This document shows positions 6,669-14,373 of a DNA stretch of 25,612 nt, in pieces. The stretch comes from a virus, in IMG/VR virus record IMGVR_UViG_3300042923_001813, positions 1-25,612 of that record. One strand, given 5' to 3'. The first letter of the stretch is position 1. Each line of letters opens with the position of its first letter. A model generated the notes under the pieces. It saw only the letters and a list, made by a program, of their open reading frames with translations. It did no database searches and was not told the DNA's origin. Position numbers and translations under genes: made by a program.

Positions 6669-8924
6669 CTAGAACGGCAGGACGGCTTCGTACTCGATGC
6701 TCATCGACAAGGGCGGCTGCGCTTCCGTGTGGTAAGCACCATCGTTCCAAGCAACGATGTTGCTGCCCCCGATCAGCTTCACGCCCTCGATCGATCGCGA
6801 TCCAGGAAGAGGCACGTCGCCAACGAAGGCGCCATCGAGGCCCCGAAGGAAGCGGACCGTACCATCCGCGCCGTTCGGCCCGTAGCTGAAGTACAGCAGG
6901 TCACGTGCCTGGTCGTAACCGAGCTGGTCCGTCGCCGCTGCAAAGGAGGTGAAGGTCCGCAGGATCGCCTTGGTCGCGATATCGATCAAATAACCGCGCT
7001 GGATGCCACCGCAGTTGATGAACAGGCCCCCGGCGGTGCCGACGCCGGGGTGCAAGGCCACACCATTCAGGTTCCAACCGTCCGGTGCAGCCATGATGTC
7101 AGTGATCCGGATCCGTGCGTCGACGTTCTCCGATCCATCGAAGTTGTAGCTGCGGATCGACGAGTTCGCCGGCATCTTCGGGTCCTTGTCGACCACCCAG
7201 AACGTGCCCTCAACCATGCCGCGGCAGACGCCCTGTGCGCTCTTGTGCCCGGCCGGGAGCGCGCGCTCCCAGATGATCGTGCGCCGATCGGGCGCGATCA
7301 ACAGCACGGAAGGGGCGAACACATCGATAAGGGGGTTGGTGGAGGAATACACACGCTCTTGCCCGTGATTGGCGACCAGCCAGCATGTGCCCAACTTCCA
7401 GCTTGAGGGGAGCTGGTCGGCACCGGTGCAGGTGAAGCCGCCGCCGGGTGTCGGCGCGTTGGCGGCAGTGGGTGCCAACGCTGTCGATAACCGGCGTGCT
7501 GCACCGGGCCGAAGCGAACGGGCGACCGCGCCCTGAAACTTGGCCTCGCCCTCCATCTGAACCGACGTGACCAGCACATCGACATCTACAGCCCGGCTGT
7601 TGACGTACGCCTGGCCCAGCGGAACGCCCGTGTACCGCATCGCCAGCACGAGCTTGCCGCCGATGAACCAGCGCGCATAGGCGGTGCCGTCGCCGTTGTT
7701 ATCGAAGATGATACGGTCAGCGTCGCCGATCCCCCATGACCTCTGGGTTTCCGCGAAGACGACGGTGGCCTCTCCATTGATGGCGGTCTCGGCATCGTCA
7801 TAGACGATGATCGAGCCACCATCGGTCATGGCGTAGTGCCGTCGCGCGCCGGGAGCACCGAAAGACAATCCGAGGAAGAAGGCCGAACTGGTCGCGTCCC
7901 GGGTCTTCGACCAGTCGAGAGTAACCCGGAGCATGCGGTCGGCGCGCGCCACGACCTGCGGAAGCGCGATGTTGACCAGCCGGCCACCGCTCGACGTGCT
8001 GGCGATCGCCAACCCTCCGGCGGAAGGCGTGATTGCAAGCGAGTTGACCGGGACGCCGTTGGGAACGGTAAAGGCGCCCAGCGCCGGGTCGGCCAGATTG
8101 ATCGAGACACCGTTGAGCAGGCTCGCCGAGAAGGCATCGCCCGATTTCTGGATGGCGTTCTGAGTGACCGTCTTCTGCTGCTCGTAGAGGTCGGATGCCA
8201 GGCCGGGCAGTTCCTCGACGAGTAGTGGGCCCAGGTACTTGACCGTTCCGTTGGTAGTGAAGCTGAGCCAAACGTCGCCCAGCGGCACGTTGATCGGATA
8301 AGGGCCGGACTTGCCACTGGGGGCGGTGAACGTCAGGGAAACGCCGCCTTGCCCGTCATGCTCGAACGCGGCGGTCACGACCTGATTGGGCCCGAACACC
8401 GCCTGAGCGCGAGCGCTGACGATGTTGGGGCCGATCTGCGCAAACGAATCGTCGGTCAGGTAGATCGTGCCGTCACCGCGCAGGTTGACGTTGACCCGCG
8501 CGCCGGCAGGCCCAAACGCCAGGCCGGCGCGCACGAAGCCGCCCTGCAGTCGCGTCCCGACGAAGCTTTGCGTAATGCGGCTTCGCTTGCCCGGAACAAG
8601 CTTTACTGCATCTGTCGATGCCATGACGCTGATGTTCGTTGCGGTAGTTGCTGCCGTGGCGAAATCAGCCGTCAGACCGTCCGCCGCTGCCGTAAGCTTA
8701 TAGTTTCCAGACGTGGCCGCACCATCCGCCCGCAGGAATGATCGCCCGGCCGTGCTGTTCAGCGGGTCGCTGACGCCGAACGCCGAAAAGGAGGAGCGAA
8801 AACCTGCAAGCGCGGACTCCGCCTGCGCAGCGACGGTCGCCGCGTCGTCGAGGTACTGGCGGTCGGCCGGCGTCAGGCCCGGTCCTCGCAGGCCGCCAAT
8901 CTGCGCGCTGATGATTTCGGTCAT
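6669..8924 (-). CDS. large tail fibre / candidate receptor-binding protein
   Basis: A 751-aa protein downstream of the tail-tip gene, the standard place for the host-recognition fibre. The first about 50 residues (MTEIISAQIGGLRGPGLTPA, then AAQAESALAG) resemble the virion-anchoring helix-rich start of phage fibres. The middle (about 55-470) contains repeated beta-rich blocks such as GRSFLRADGAATSGN and LRVTLDWSKTRDATSSAFFLG, which look like carbohydrate-binding or lectin-like jelly-roll units. The C-terminal about 250 residues (VLLIAPDRRTIIWERAL..., NGVALHPG, GYDQARDLLYFSYGPNG, SIEGVKLIGGSNIVAWNDG) look like a repeated beta-propeller. No enzyme motif is evident. It overlaps the preceding gene by 4 bases (ATGA). 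Receptor binding is inferred from position and architecture. Confidence 0.72.
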   Translation of the reverse strand: MTEIISAQIGGLRGPGLTPADRQYLDDAATVAAQAESALAGFRSSFSAFGVSDPLNSTAGRSFLRADGAATSGNYKLTAAADGLTADFATAATTATNISVMASTDAVKLVPGKRSRITQSFVGTRLQGGFVRAGLAFGPAGARVNVNLRGDGTIYLTDDSFAQIGPNIVSARAQAVFGPNQVVTAAFEHDGQGGVSLTFTAPSGKSGPYPINVPLGDVWLSFTTNGTVKYLGPLLVEELPGLASDLYEQQKTVTQNAIQKSGDAFSASLLNGVSINLADPALGAFTVPNGVPVNSLAITPSAGGLAIASTSSGGRLVNIALPQVVARADRMLRVTLDWSKTRDATSSAFFLGLSFGAPGARRHYAMTDGGSIIVYDDAETAINGEATVVFAETQRSWGIGDADRIIFDNNGDGTAYARWFIGGKLVLAMRYTGVPLGQAYVNSRAVDVDVLVTSVQMEGEAKFQGAVARSLRPGAARRLSTALAPTAANAPTPGGGFTCTGADQLPSSWKLGTCWLVANHGQERVYSSTNPLIDVFAPSVLLIAPDRRTIIWERALPAGHKSAQGVCRGMVEGTFWVVDKDPKMPANSSIRSYNFDGSENVDARIRITDIMAAPDGWNLNGVALHPGVGTAGGLFINCGGIQRGYLIDIATKAILRTFTSFAAATDQLGYDQARDLLYFSYGPNGADGTVRFLRGLDGAFVGDVPLPGSRSIEGVKLIGGSNIVAWNDGAYHTEAQPPLSMSIEYEAVLPF

Positions 8925-9349
8925 GGGACGGTAACTCCGGGCGAGAGGACGAATTGGCCGCTCGACAGGATCTCTGAGACACCGTCGGCGTAGATGATCA
9001 GGATATCGAAGGCGAAGGTTTGGGAGCCGCCCGGCTCGGGCGAGTGCAGGCCCGGCAATGACCGCAACGTGTTCGGTTCCGAACCCGCGACTGCGCCAGG
9101 CTCGATCGAGGGCGTCAGCGTTAGCTCTCGCACCTCGTCGATTGCTCCCGCCGTGCCGCTTTTCAGTGCGTCCGCAAACGGAATATCGAGCAGGGTCAGC
9201 TTCGCGTCGAACGGTTGCCCAGGATAAAGCCGCAGCTGCATATCGATGCGGGCGCCAGCAAGCGGCAGCGCCGCGCCGCGATACTCGTAGGTAAGCGTTG
9301 GCGCCCAGGTCGCATTGCGCGACGCAGTAAACCTTTGGCTGACTGGCAT
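8921..9349 (-). CDS. small phage tail protein
   Basis: A 142-aa protein between the tail-tip protein and the fibre gene. It is rich in beta-strand-like segments (TLTYEYRGAALPLAGARIDMQ, AFDILIIYADG, SGQFVLSPGVTV) and lacks signal peptide and membrane segments. GAGGG lies six bases before the ATG at 9349 and the stop overlaps the fibre ATG. The family is often seen in alphaproteobacterial siphophage tail-tip operons. It may describe a baseplate or fibre-attachment component, but I do not recognise a named family. Confidence 0.65.
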   Translation of the reverse strand: MPVSQRFTASRNATWAPTLTYEYRGAALPLAGARIDMQLRLYPGQPFDAKLTLLDIPFADALKSGTAGAIDEVRELTLTPSIEPGAVAGSEPNTLRSLPGLHSPEPGGSQTFAFDILIIYADGVSEILSSGQFVLSPGVTVP

Positions 9350-9406
9350 TGGTTGCCCTCTTTGGGTGGTCAGGCCGCCACAGACGGCCTTGGTGGAATG
9401 ATCAGA

Positions 9407-11407
9407 TTACGGGATCGGGTTGCTTCCACCGCCACCAGGAGGAGTGCCGCCGCCGCCAGACGAGGTTCCGCCGCCCGCCGCTGGCGTCAGGATAGAGCCG
9501 ATATAATGCCGGGCAGGATGGACCGACGACGTGAAGGCATCGGCATAGGTGGTGGTCGTTTTGAACGTCAGCACGCCGCCGGCGCGGTCGACGTCGTCGG
9601 TGTAGATCCAGTAGGTTGTTGAGTGATCGAGAGCGTAGAGGGTGCCTGCATCGATAGGCACTGTTCGATCCTGATAGACCCGTTGATGGGCCGAGATGGA
9701 GATCGTGGCCGAGCCGCCGGCATCGGTTGCCGAGATGACTAGCCCGACGGGATAGCTGTTCGCGATCAGCAGCCGCGTCACGCTGCCGACGCTCTCGTCG
9801 ATTGCCTGCAGCAGCGGGTTCTTTGTCGGATCATACCCGACCGCGGCCGCGGCCTGAACCGGTGCTCTGTCATCACCGTCCCAGGCATAAATTTTGTCGC
9901 TCTCTTCGCGGAGCACCATGTTGCAGACGCCGCCCTGGCCGACTTCCTGCTCGACAACCCGGAACGGCCGCCGGACGAAGCCAAGCGGCGCGAAGGTGAA
10001 TGGCACAACCTTCCCGACCTGCCAGAGCCACGCGCGATCGTCGAACGGCGCGCTGAAAGTGCGCTGGTACTGTTTGCGCTGGAGGATCTGCTTCACGACA
10101 CGTTGCGCCTGACTGGCGCTCTCGGTCAGGCCGAGATCGAGCGGCATGATGCGATCAATACCGTCGGGGCTGGGAAAGCGGACCTCCGGATAGTCGACCA
10201 ACTGATAGAGCGAGTTTGGCGACGGATCCACGTAGCGGCCGCGGCCAACATTCGGTGTGTCTTCAAGCGCAGGGTCGGGGTCCCAGGTGAAGGGGCCGAC
10301 GACGTCCTCGGTTCGTAGGCCCTCGTCGGTCGCGATCTCGGCAAGATCATTGTGCGCGATTGCGAGCGACAATCTGCCAGCGGTGTCGAGGAAGCGTCCG
10401 CAGCAAGGCACGCATAGCGCATCGAGGGTGCTTTTGGGGTTGTCGCCCTCCGAGATGACGCCGGCGCCATAATAGCGCGGCTCGGTGCCGCCGGCGGAGC
10501 GGTTCACCCGCTCCTCAGCGATCCCCGCTGATATCATGAACGAAGGCAGGTTGATCCGCTTGGCCGGCAGTCCGATGCCCGTGGCTAGCCTCTTCTCGCC
10601 GGTGACCGGGTTGGTGATCCGCCAGCCGAGCAGGACGCGCAGGATCTGCAGAGGCAAATTTTCGCCGATGACGGCGCCGTCATCGGTGGTGTAGCGCCAG
10701 GTGGACTGATCGTTTGCTCGCATCGGCCCATCGCCGCCGACGCTGCTGTCCCGCCGCGGATCGTAGAGCTTCGCCCCGCGGCCGACGATCGTCATGCGGC
10801 TGGTCGGGCCGCCGGAGAACGGGCTCTCGCCTTTCTTGCCGTTCCCGGTCACCTTGAACCGCATCCGCAGATATGCGCAGCCGGTCAGCCGGTGCGCGCC
10901 GTTCCACGTGCCGCTGGCGAAGGTGAAGGCGTTCGCCGGCGAACCCTCCAGGATGACATTCGGGATCTCGAGATAGCCGATGAACTTGCCCTGGACGCCG
11001 CCGGCCAGCGTCCACGCCAGTTCGTTGTTGAGCCAGATCTGATCGACCCCGTCGATCGCGTGGCTCGCGAGGCAGACGATCCAGTCGCAAAAGTCCTGGT
11101 CGGCACCCGACCATTCCTCGTACCGGACATCGGTCGCCATCGCCGTCGACCCGAAAACCGTCTTGCGGAAGGCACGCGGATCCACTGATGCGGTGAGCCG
11201 CTGCGACTGCGACAACGGGATAGATGGCCCCTTCTGCAGCAGCCCAGCCGCAAGGCCGAGCCCGGTCGAGGCAAGGAACAGCGCACCGGTGGAAACGCCG
11301 GCGACGCTCAGCGCCGCGATGCTCCCGAAGGCGACCGCGCCGACACCGGTCGCGATCAGCGCCGCCGCGCCGACTATCATGCCGACGGTCTTGAGTGCCT
11401 TCGCCAT
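9407..11407 (-). CDS. tail-tip / host-specificity protein J-like
   Basis: A 666-aa tail-tip protein. The N-terminus has a long Ala/Gly/Val hydrophobic stretch (residues about 8-60, VGMIVGAAALIATGVGAVAF), common in J-like proteins of sphingomonad and rhizobial phages. The central part (about 60-520) carries the phage-tail protein fold, including QSQRLTASVDPRAFRKTVFG and DGVDQIWLNNELAW, which fit tail-assembly protein 3 domains. The C-terminal about 90 residues have a beta domain and a Gly/Ser/Pro-rich end (GGGTSSGGGGTPPGGGG), probably flexible. It lies 3 bases after the NlpC-like gene. J-like proteins form the tail tip and often select the receptor with the fibre. Family is firm in kind; exact Pfam membership was not tested. 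Confidence 0.83.
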   Translation of the reverse strand: MAKALKTVGMIVGAAALIATGVGAVAFGSIAALSVAGVSTGALFLASTGLGLAAGLLQKGPSIPLSQSQRLTASVDPRAFRKTVFGSTAMATDVRYEEWSGADQDFCDWIVCLASHAIDGVDQIWLNNELAWTLAGGVQGKFIGYLEIPNVILEGSPANAFTFASGTWNGAHRLTGCAYLRMRFKVTGNGKKGESPFSGGPTSRMTIVGRGAKLYDPRRDSSVGGDGPMRANDQSTWRYTTDDGAVIGENLPLQILRVLLGWRITNPVTGEKRLATGIGLPAKRINLPSFMISAGIAEERVNRSAGGTEPRYYGAGVISEGDNPKSTLDALCVPCCGRFLDTAGRLSLAIAHNDLAEIATDEGLRTEDVVGPFTWDPDPALEDTPNVGRGRYVDPSPNSLYQLVDYPEVRFPSPDGIDRIMPLDLGLTESASQAQRVVKQILQRKQYQRTFSAPFDDRAWLWQVGKVVPFTFAPLGFVRRPFRVVEQEVGQGGVCNMVLREESDKIYAWDGDDRAPVQAAAAVGYDPTKNPLLQAIDESVGSVTRLLIANSYPVGLVISATDAGGSATISISAHQRVYQDRTVPIDAGTLYALDHSTTYWIYTDDVDRAGGVLTFKTTTTYADAFTSSVHPARHYIGSILTPAAGGGTSSGGGGTPPGGGGSNPIP

Positions 11408-11410
11408 CGC

Positions 11411-11833
11411 TCAGTCGCCGTACGCCACGCGCCAGGCGATCGGATCGACCCAGCGAGCGCGCTCCATGCGGATGAGGCCTTCCCGATTGCCCTCACTGCC
11501 GACGGCGAACAGGAAAGAACCCCAGTTGATCCCCAGCAGCCCGCTCGACATCACGATATCGCCGCGATGCGCCAGCGCGGCCGAAATGCGCGTGAACTTG
11601 CCGTCCAGCGTTGCTGCAAGGTCGCCGGCACCGTAGCGGCGAAGCGCCCGTGCCGAGCCGATTGCGGTGCGGTACCGCCCGCGGAACTCTGGCATGGGAT
11701 CGACCCCCGTCATTGCTTCGACGGCCCCGGCGGCGAAGATGCAGCAGTCGTGCTCCCCCCAGACGAATGGACGCGCGCGGAGAGGCTCGAGATACGCGGC
11801 GAGCCGCGCATCCCAGTCGGGCTTGCGATGCAT
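11411..11833 (-). CDS. NlpC/P60-like tail assembly peptidase (DUF6950-like)
   Basis: A 140-aa protein with FVWGEHDCCIFAAGAVEAMTG (residues about 23-43), the conserved W-G-x-x-D-C active-site block of phage NlpC/P60-like tail-tip peptidases; C30 or C31 is the likely nucleophile. HRGDIVM (about 89-95) supplies the usual second active-site His. It matches lambda K and DUF6950-type proteins in length and gene order, directly before the J-like gene, where it is thought to trim peptidoglycan during DNA entry. It is the first recognisable structural gene of the minus-strand late operon; upstream lies a Gam-like gene rather than the expected tail genes. The ribosome site is weak. Confidence 0.82.
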   Translation of the reverse strand: MHRKPDWDARLAAYLEPLRARPFVWGEHDCCIFAAGAVEAMTGVDPMPEFRGRYRTAIGSARALRRYGAGDLAATLDGKFTRISAALAHRGDIVMSSGLLGINWGSFLFAVGSEGNREGLIRMERARWVDPIAWRVAYGD

Positions 11834-11869
11834 GACCGGCGCGGCCGCGTAGCCGCTTGGTCGGCTGCC

Positions 11870-11887
11870 GGGTCAAAGCTTAGACCC
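11870..11887. repeat. 18-bp near-palindrome between Gam-like and tail genes
   Basis: GGGTCAAAGCTTAGACCC reads almost the same on both strands, with two mismatched positions. It lies in the 63-base gap between the Gam-like gene and the NlpC-like gene, at the junction of regulatory and structural modules. It may be an operator or a recombination scar; there is no T-run. Confidence 0.4.
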
Positions 11888-11896
11888 CCCGCGCGA

Positions 11897-12448
11897 TCAG
11901 GCAACGGTCGCCGGGCCGACGCCGCCGCCGATCGGTTCGATGAAGAATTCCTCGCTCTGCTTCGGCGCGAAGCCGAGCAGTTCGAGCGGGAGCGCGTCCT
12001 CGTCGGTCGGGCCGCTGGCCAGCTCCGCAAGGATCGCCGCCTTGATCAGCGTTGGCGCCGGCGTCTTGAGCAGACCCTCGGTGCGCCGGAAATGCAGCAG
12101 CGCCTGGACGCCGTCCGCATCCTTGCCGAACTCGAACGCGAGCTTGGGAGGCGTGGTGCGGTGGCCGATGGTGCAGCCGCCCAGCTCGATCGACTTGCGC
12201 TTGCCGCCGGTCAGCTCGCCGGCGTTCGCCTCGTACCAAGGCTGCAGCCGCTTGAAGATATCGTCTCGCTCCGCTGCCAGCGGTACGATGCAGGCGTCGG
12301 CCGCCGCGTCGATCTGCTGCTTGGCTTCGTCGCGCTGCGCGTCGTGCGCTGCGATCGTGCGGGTGACCGTGGCGAGCTGGGCGAGCAGCTCGACGGCTTC
12401 CTCGGTGGTTTTGGGCGCACGGAGCGCCGCTGACTTGACCCGGCTCAT
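11897..12448 (-). CDS. gam: Mu Gam-like host-nuclease inhibitor
   Basis: A 183-aa protein matching the bacteriophage Mu Gam family, which binds double-stranded DNA ends and shields them from exonucleases such as RecBCD. Residues about 15-75 form a long coiled helix (LAQLATVTRTIAAHDAQRDE, then IDAAADACIVPLAAERDDIF), followed by ELTGGKRKSIELGGCTIGHRT (about 78-98), a hallmark block of the family, and a second helical half. AGGAGG lies seven bases before the ATG at 12448. The start overlaps the end of the upstream 60-aa gene. Gam genes belong to the early region of Mu-like phages, yet here the next gene downstream is a tail gene and no transposase or packaging gene is visible. Confidence 0.85.
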   Translation of the reverse strand: MSRVKSAALRAPKTTEEAVELLAQLATVTRTIAAHDAQRDEAKQQIDAAADACIVPLAAERDDIFKRLQPWYEANAGELTGGKRKSIELGGCTIGHRTTPPKLAFEFGKDADGVQALLHFRRTEGLLKTPAPTLIKAAILAELASGPTDEDALPLELLGFAPKQSEEFFIEPIGGGVGPATVA

Positions 12449-12627
12449 TGGCTTACCTCCTGGCAGATGCGGCCGACCGCTTCGGCCGCGCGCAGCTGAG
12501 CAGCTGCCGCCTCACCCTCGCGAAGCCGGACTGCGATCGTGCGGATCATGCTGACGGGGACGCCGACCAGATCGGTGTCAGCGTGGCCGGCGCTCGCCTG
12601 CGCCTCGAGCTGTTCGATCACGCTCAT
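12445..12627 (-). CDS. small helical hypothetical protein upstream of Gam
   Basis: A 60-aa protein starting at the ATG at 12627, MSVIEQLEAQASAGHADTDL onward. It is Ala/Glu/Arg-rich and probably helical in the second half (MIRTIAVRLREGEAAAAQLR). Its ATG overlaps the TGA of the upstream 81-aa gene and its stop overlaps the Gam start, so all three are translationally coupled. There is no separate ribosome site. The function is unknown; small proteins in this position of Mu-like early operons are often accessory factors. Confidence 0.68.
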   Translation of the reverse strand: MSVIEQLEAQASAGHADTDLVGVPVSMIRTIAVRLREGEAAAAQLRAAEAVGRICQEVSQ

Positions 12628-12872
12628 CAAAACAGGGCCGAAAGGCCATCGGCGCTGACAATCAGCGGCGCGGCGCTCGGCCGGCGCGCGTTGCGCCCGC
12701 GGAAGGCGGCAATCAGCTCGTCGGCGAATGCCTGGGCGTCCGCTTCGAGTTCGTGCGTCTCGCGCTCTGAGCGGCTGTCCAGCGTCGCGCGGCGAACGAT
12801 GTCGTCCCACCGAGGGGTGAGACTGTCCAGCTCGCTGAGTTGCGCCGGGCGGCGCTGGCCTAGCTGCGGCAT
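12627..12872 (-). CDS. small hypothetical protein in the Gam operon
   Basis: An 81-aa protein with no recognisable domain. It contains an acidic helix (ERETHELEADAQAFADELIAAF, residues about 36-57) and a hydrophobic C-terminal end (SAAPLIVSADGLSALF). It overlaps the following gene by one or two bases at TGATG and lies 5 bases after the upstream ORF. The operon setting supports it; the ribosome site is poor. Confidence 0.6.
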   Translation of the reverse strand: MPQLGQRRPAQLSELDSLTPRWDDIVRRATLDSRSERETHELEADAQAFADELIAAFRGRNARRPSAAPLIVSADGLSALF

Positions 12873-12877
12873 GGTGC

Positions 12878-13060
12878 TCAGAAGCTCCCGGCGCGGCCCA
12901 GCTCGTGCTTCCGGCGCAGGCGCCGGCCGAGCTTGGACGAACCGCGCGCATGCTGAGAGCCGCGGCCGGGGGAGCCATGCGGTGCCAGGGGCAGCGGCTG
13001 CGGCATCGCCGGCATCGCGAGCACCAGCGGGGCGAAGAGGCTGAATAACGAAAAGCGCAT
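12878..13060 (-). CDS. small secreted or membrane-targeted basic protein
   Basis: A 60-aa protein starting at the ATG at 13060 (GGGGA seven bases upstream), chosen over a longer frame. Residues 1-20 (MRFSLFSLFAPLVLAMPAMP) look like a signal peptide or membrane segment. The rest is rich in Pro, Gly and Arg (SKLGRRLRRKHELGRAG). It is the first gene of the short-gene run leading to Gam. No family recognised; an export-dependent role is inference only. Confidence 0.5.
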   Translation of the reverse strand: MRFSLFSLFAPLVLAMPAMPQPLPLAPHGSPGRGSQHARGSSKLGRRLRRKHELGRAGSF

Positions 13061-13169
13061 GTTCGGATCCCCGAAACGGCAGCGCCCGCGCACCCCTCAG
13101 TGGGGCGGCGGGCGCAAGTATGGCGGGGTCGGATTTGCCGTCTGCGTGACCGTTTTACGGCCTGCTCAC

Positions 13170-13184
13170 TCGCGCAGTGCGCGA
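13170..13184. repeat. 15-bp palindrome upstream of the Gam operon
   Basis: TCGCGCA-G-TGCGCGA has perfect 7-bp arms with a single central base. It lies in the 137-base gap between the 217-aa HTH gene and the small-gene run leading to Gam, so it may be an operator for that operon. No -10/-35 is unambiguous. Confidence 0.4.
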
Positions 13185-13197
13185 AAGCGCAGTCCCC

Positions 13198-13851
13198 TCA
13201 GCGCCGGCGCCAGCTGTCCAGGGCGGCCACCAGGATCGAGCGCGCACGCCGGTTGGACATACGCCAGCGCCTGGCCGCGACGGTGATGCTGAGATCGTCG
13301 ACGATGATCGCCAGCAGCATGTCGGCGTGTCGCGAAACGCCGGCGCGCCAGCGTGTATAGGCACGCTCGAGCAGGACGCGGCCGATGGGCGCCGCGGCCG
13401 CGGCGTTGGGACCGCCGCCGGTGCTGCGCTCGTATTTGGCGGTTCGAACCGCGACGTCGGCGATGATCAGGGCGTAGGCGCCGGCGATATCGTCAGCGGC
13501 TGCCTTCTGGTGCGCGTCGATCGCGCCGGTCTGTACCAGGCGCGCCAGCGCGCCCTCGCGCCGAGCGGCGCCGACGGCATGCTCCTTCGTTTCCGGCGTG
13601 CCGGCGATTCCGCGCCACGCCTCGCGAAGTGCCACGCGCTCCTCGATGCCGGGCGCGAGCTGCGCGCCTTCCTTTCGCAGCCGCTCCTTCGTGACCTTCC
13701 ACTCGAGCTTGGACAATCCCGGCGGTCTCTTCGGCAGGACCGCAGCAGGGCGAGGCTCGCCGAGTACCAGGTGCGCGACGCGCTGGCGCTCGCGCTCGGC
13801 CGGCGAGACGGTCGGCGCGCTGTCGCCGTCGCTAGTGCTGTTGTGGTGCAT
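13198..13851 (-). CDS. phage HTH-type regulator (late or antitermination-like)
   Basis: A 217-aa protein; the ATG at 13851 is preferred because GGGGA lies five bases upstream, although the frame is open further. The N-terminal part (RERQRVAHLVLGEPRPAAV, then KLEWKVTKERLRKEGAQL) is basic and helical. The middle carries GAIDAHQKAAADDIAGAYALI and AVRTAKYER. The C-terminal region (VDDLSITVAARRWRMSNRRARS, about residues 184-205) is a clear helix-turn-helix of the sigma-like/antiterminator kind. It overlaps the upstream winged-helix gene by 20 bases. Such proteins in alphaproteobacterial phages resemble late regulators, but the exact role is inferred from the HTH and the position before the Gam/late genes. 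Not a terminase by any motif I can see. Confidence 0.65.
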   Translation of the reverse strand: MHHNSTSDGDSAPTVSPAERERQRVAHLVLGEPRPAAVLPKRPPGLSKLEWKVTKERLRKEGAQLAPGIEERVALREAWRGIAGTPETKEHAVGAARREGALARLVQTGAIDAHQKAAADDIAGAYALIIADVAVRTAKYERSTGGGPNAAAAAPIGRVLLERAYTRWRAGVSRHADMLLAIIVDDLSITVAARRWRMSNRRARSILVAALDSWRRR

Positions 13852-14248
13852 GACGGTCCCCGTGATCATCCGGGATATGCTCCAGGACTGCGACGATCGG
13901 CAGCTGCGCTTGCGAGCAGTGGCCGAGCAGATCCCCCAAGGGCGCAGCGGCCAACCCGCCGATCCGCCGGAACGTCTCCACCACAATCTCGCGCGCCAAT
14001 GTCACGTCCCGAACCACGAGATTGCGCTGCAGGCCGGGCGTTCGCTCGATGACGCCGAGCCTGACGAGCTGGTCGACCAACTGCCGCGCTCGGGTCTCGC
14101 TCACGTCGACGGCGAAGCCGATTTCCTTGTACGTCGGGCAGCCCCGGCCGCGTGCCAGCTGCTCGATGATAAATGCCAAGACTTGCTCACGACGAAGTGG
14201 TGCTGCGGGCACGGCTAAGTGACCGGACACCGGGAAGTTCGCGCCCAT
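13832..14248 (-). CDS. LexA-type winged-helix transcriptional regulator
   Basis: A 138-aa protein. Residues about 18-80 (REQVLAFIIEQLARGRGCPT, YKEIGFAVDVSETRARQLVDQL, VRLGVIERTPGLQRNLVVRD) form a LexA-like winged helix; there is no protease domain. A run of G residues (GAGGGGGG) four bases before the ATG at 14248 supports the start over the longer open frame. The C-terminus is helical and carries His-rich ending HGDRHAPQQH. It precedes and overlaps the 217-aa HTH gene, so both form a regulatory pair. It probably controls the minus-strand early/late operon; target sites are unknown. Confidence 0.7.
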   Translation of the reverse strand: MGANFPVSGHLAVPAAPLRREQVLAFIIEQLARGRGCPTYKEIGFAVDVSETRARQLVDQLVRLGVIERTPGLQRNLVVRDVTLAREIVVETFRRIGGLAAAPLGDLLGHCSQAQLPIVAVLEHIPDDHGDRHAPQQH

Positions 14249-14373
14249 AATCCCCCCCTCGGAACCCCCGAAGCGAATATAGGAAACGGATGCAGCAATT
14301 GCTATCTGGTGCCCACCCGTCGTGACAACTGCGCCCGGCTTGGTAGCTCCGCGTGGCTTTGCCAGACTAACCC

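Noticed and set aside
11567-12433. Plus-strand frame of 288 codons opposite the Gam-like gene
   Set aside because: Antisense to Gam and NlpC-like genes, which have clear family motifs and ribosome sites; the plus frame is shadow-like.
13198-13851. Small terminase subunit
   Set aside because: Position and HTH suggested it at first, but there is no large terminase, portal or head gene downstream and the C-terminal HTH is regulator-like.
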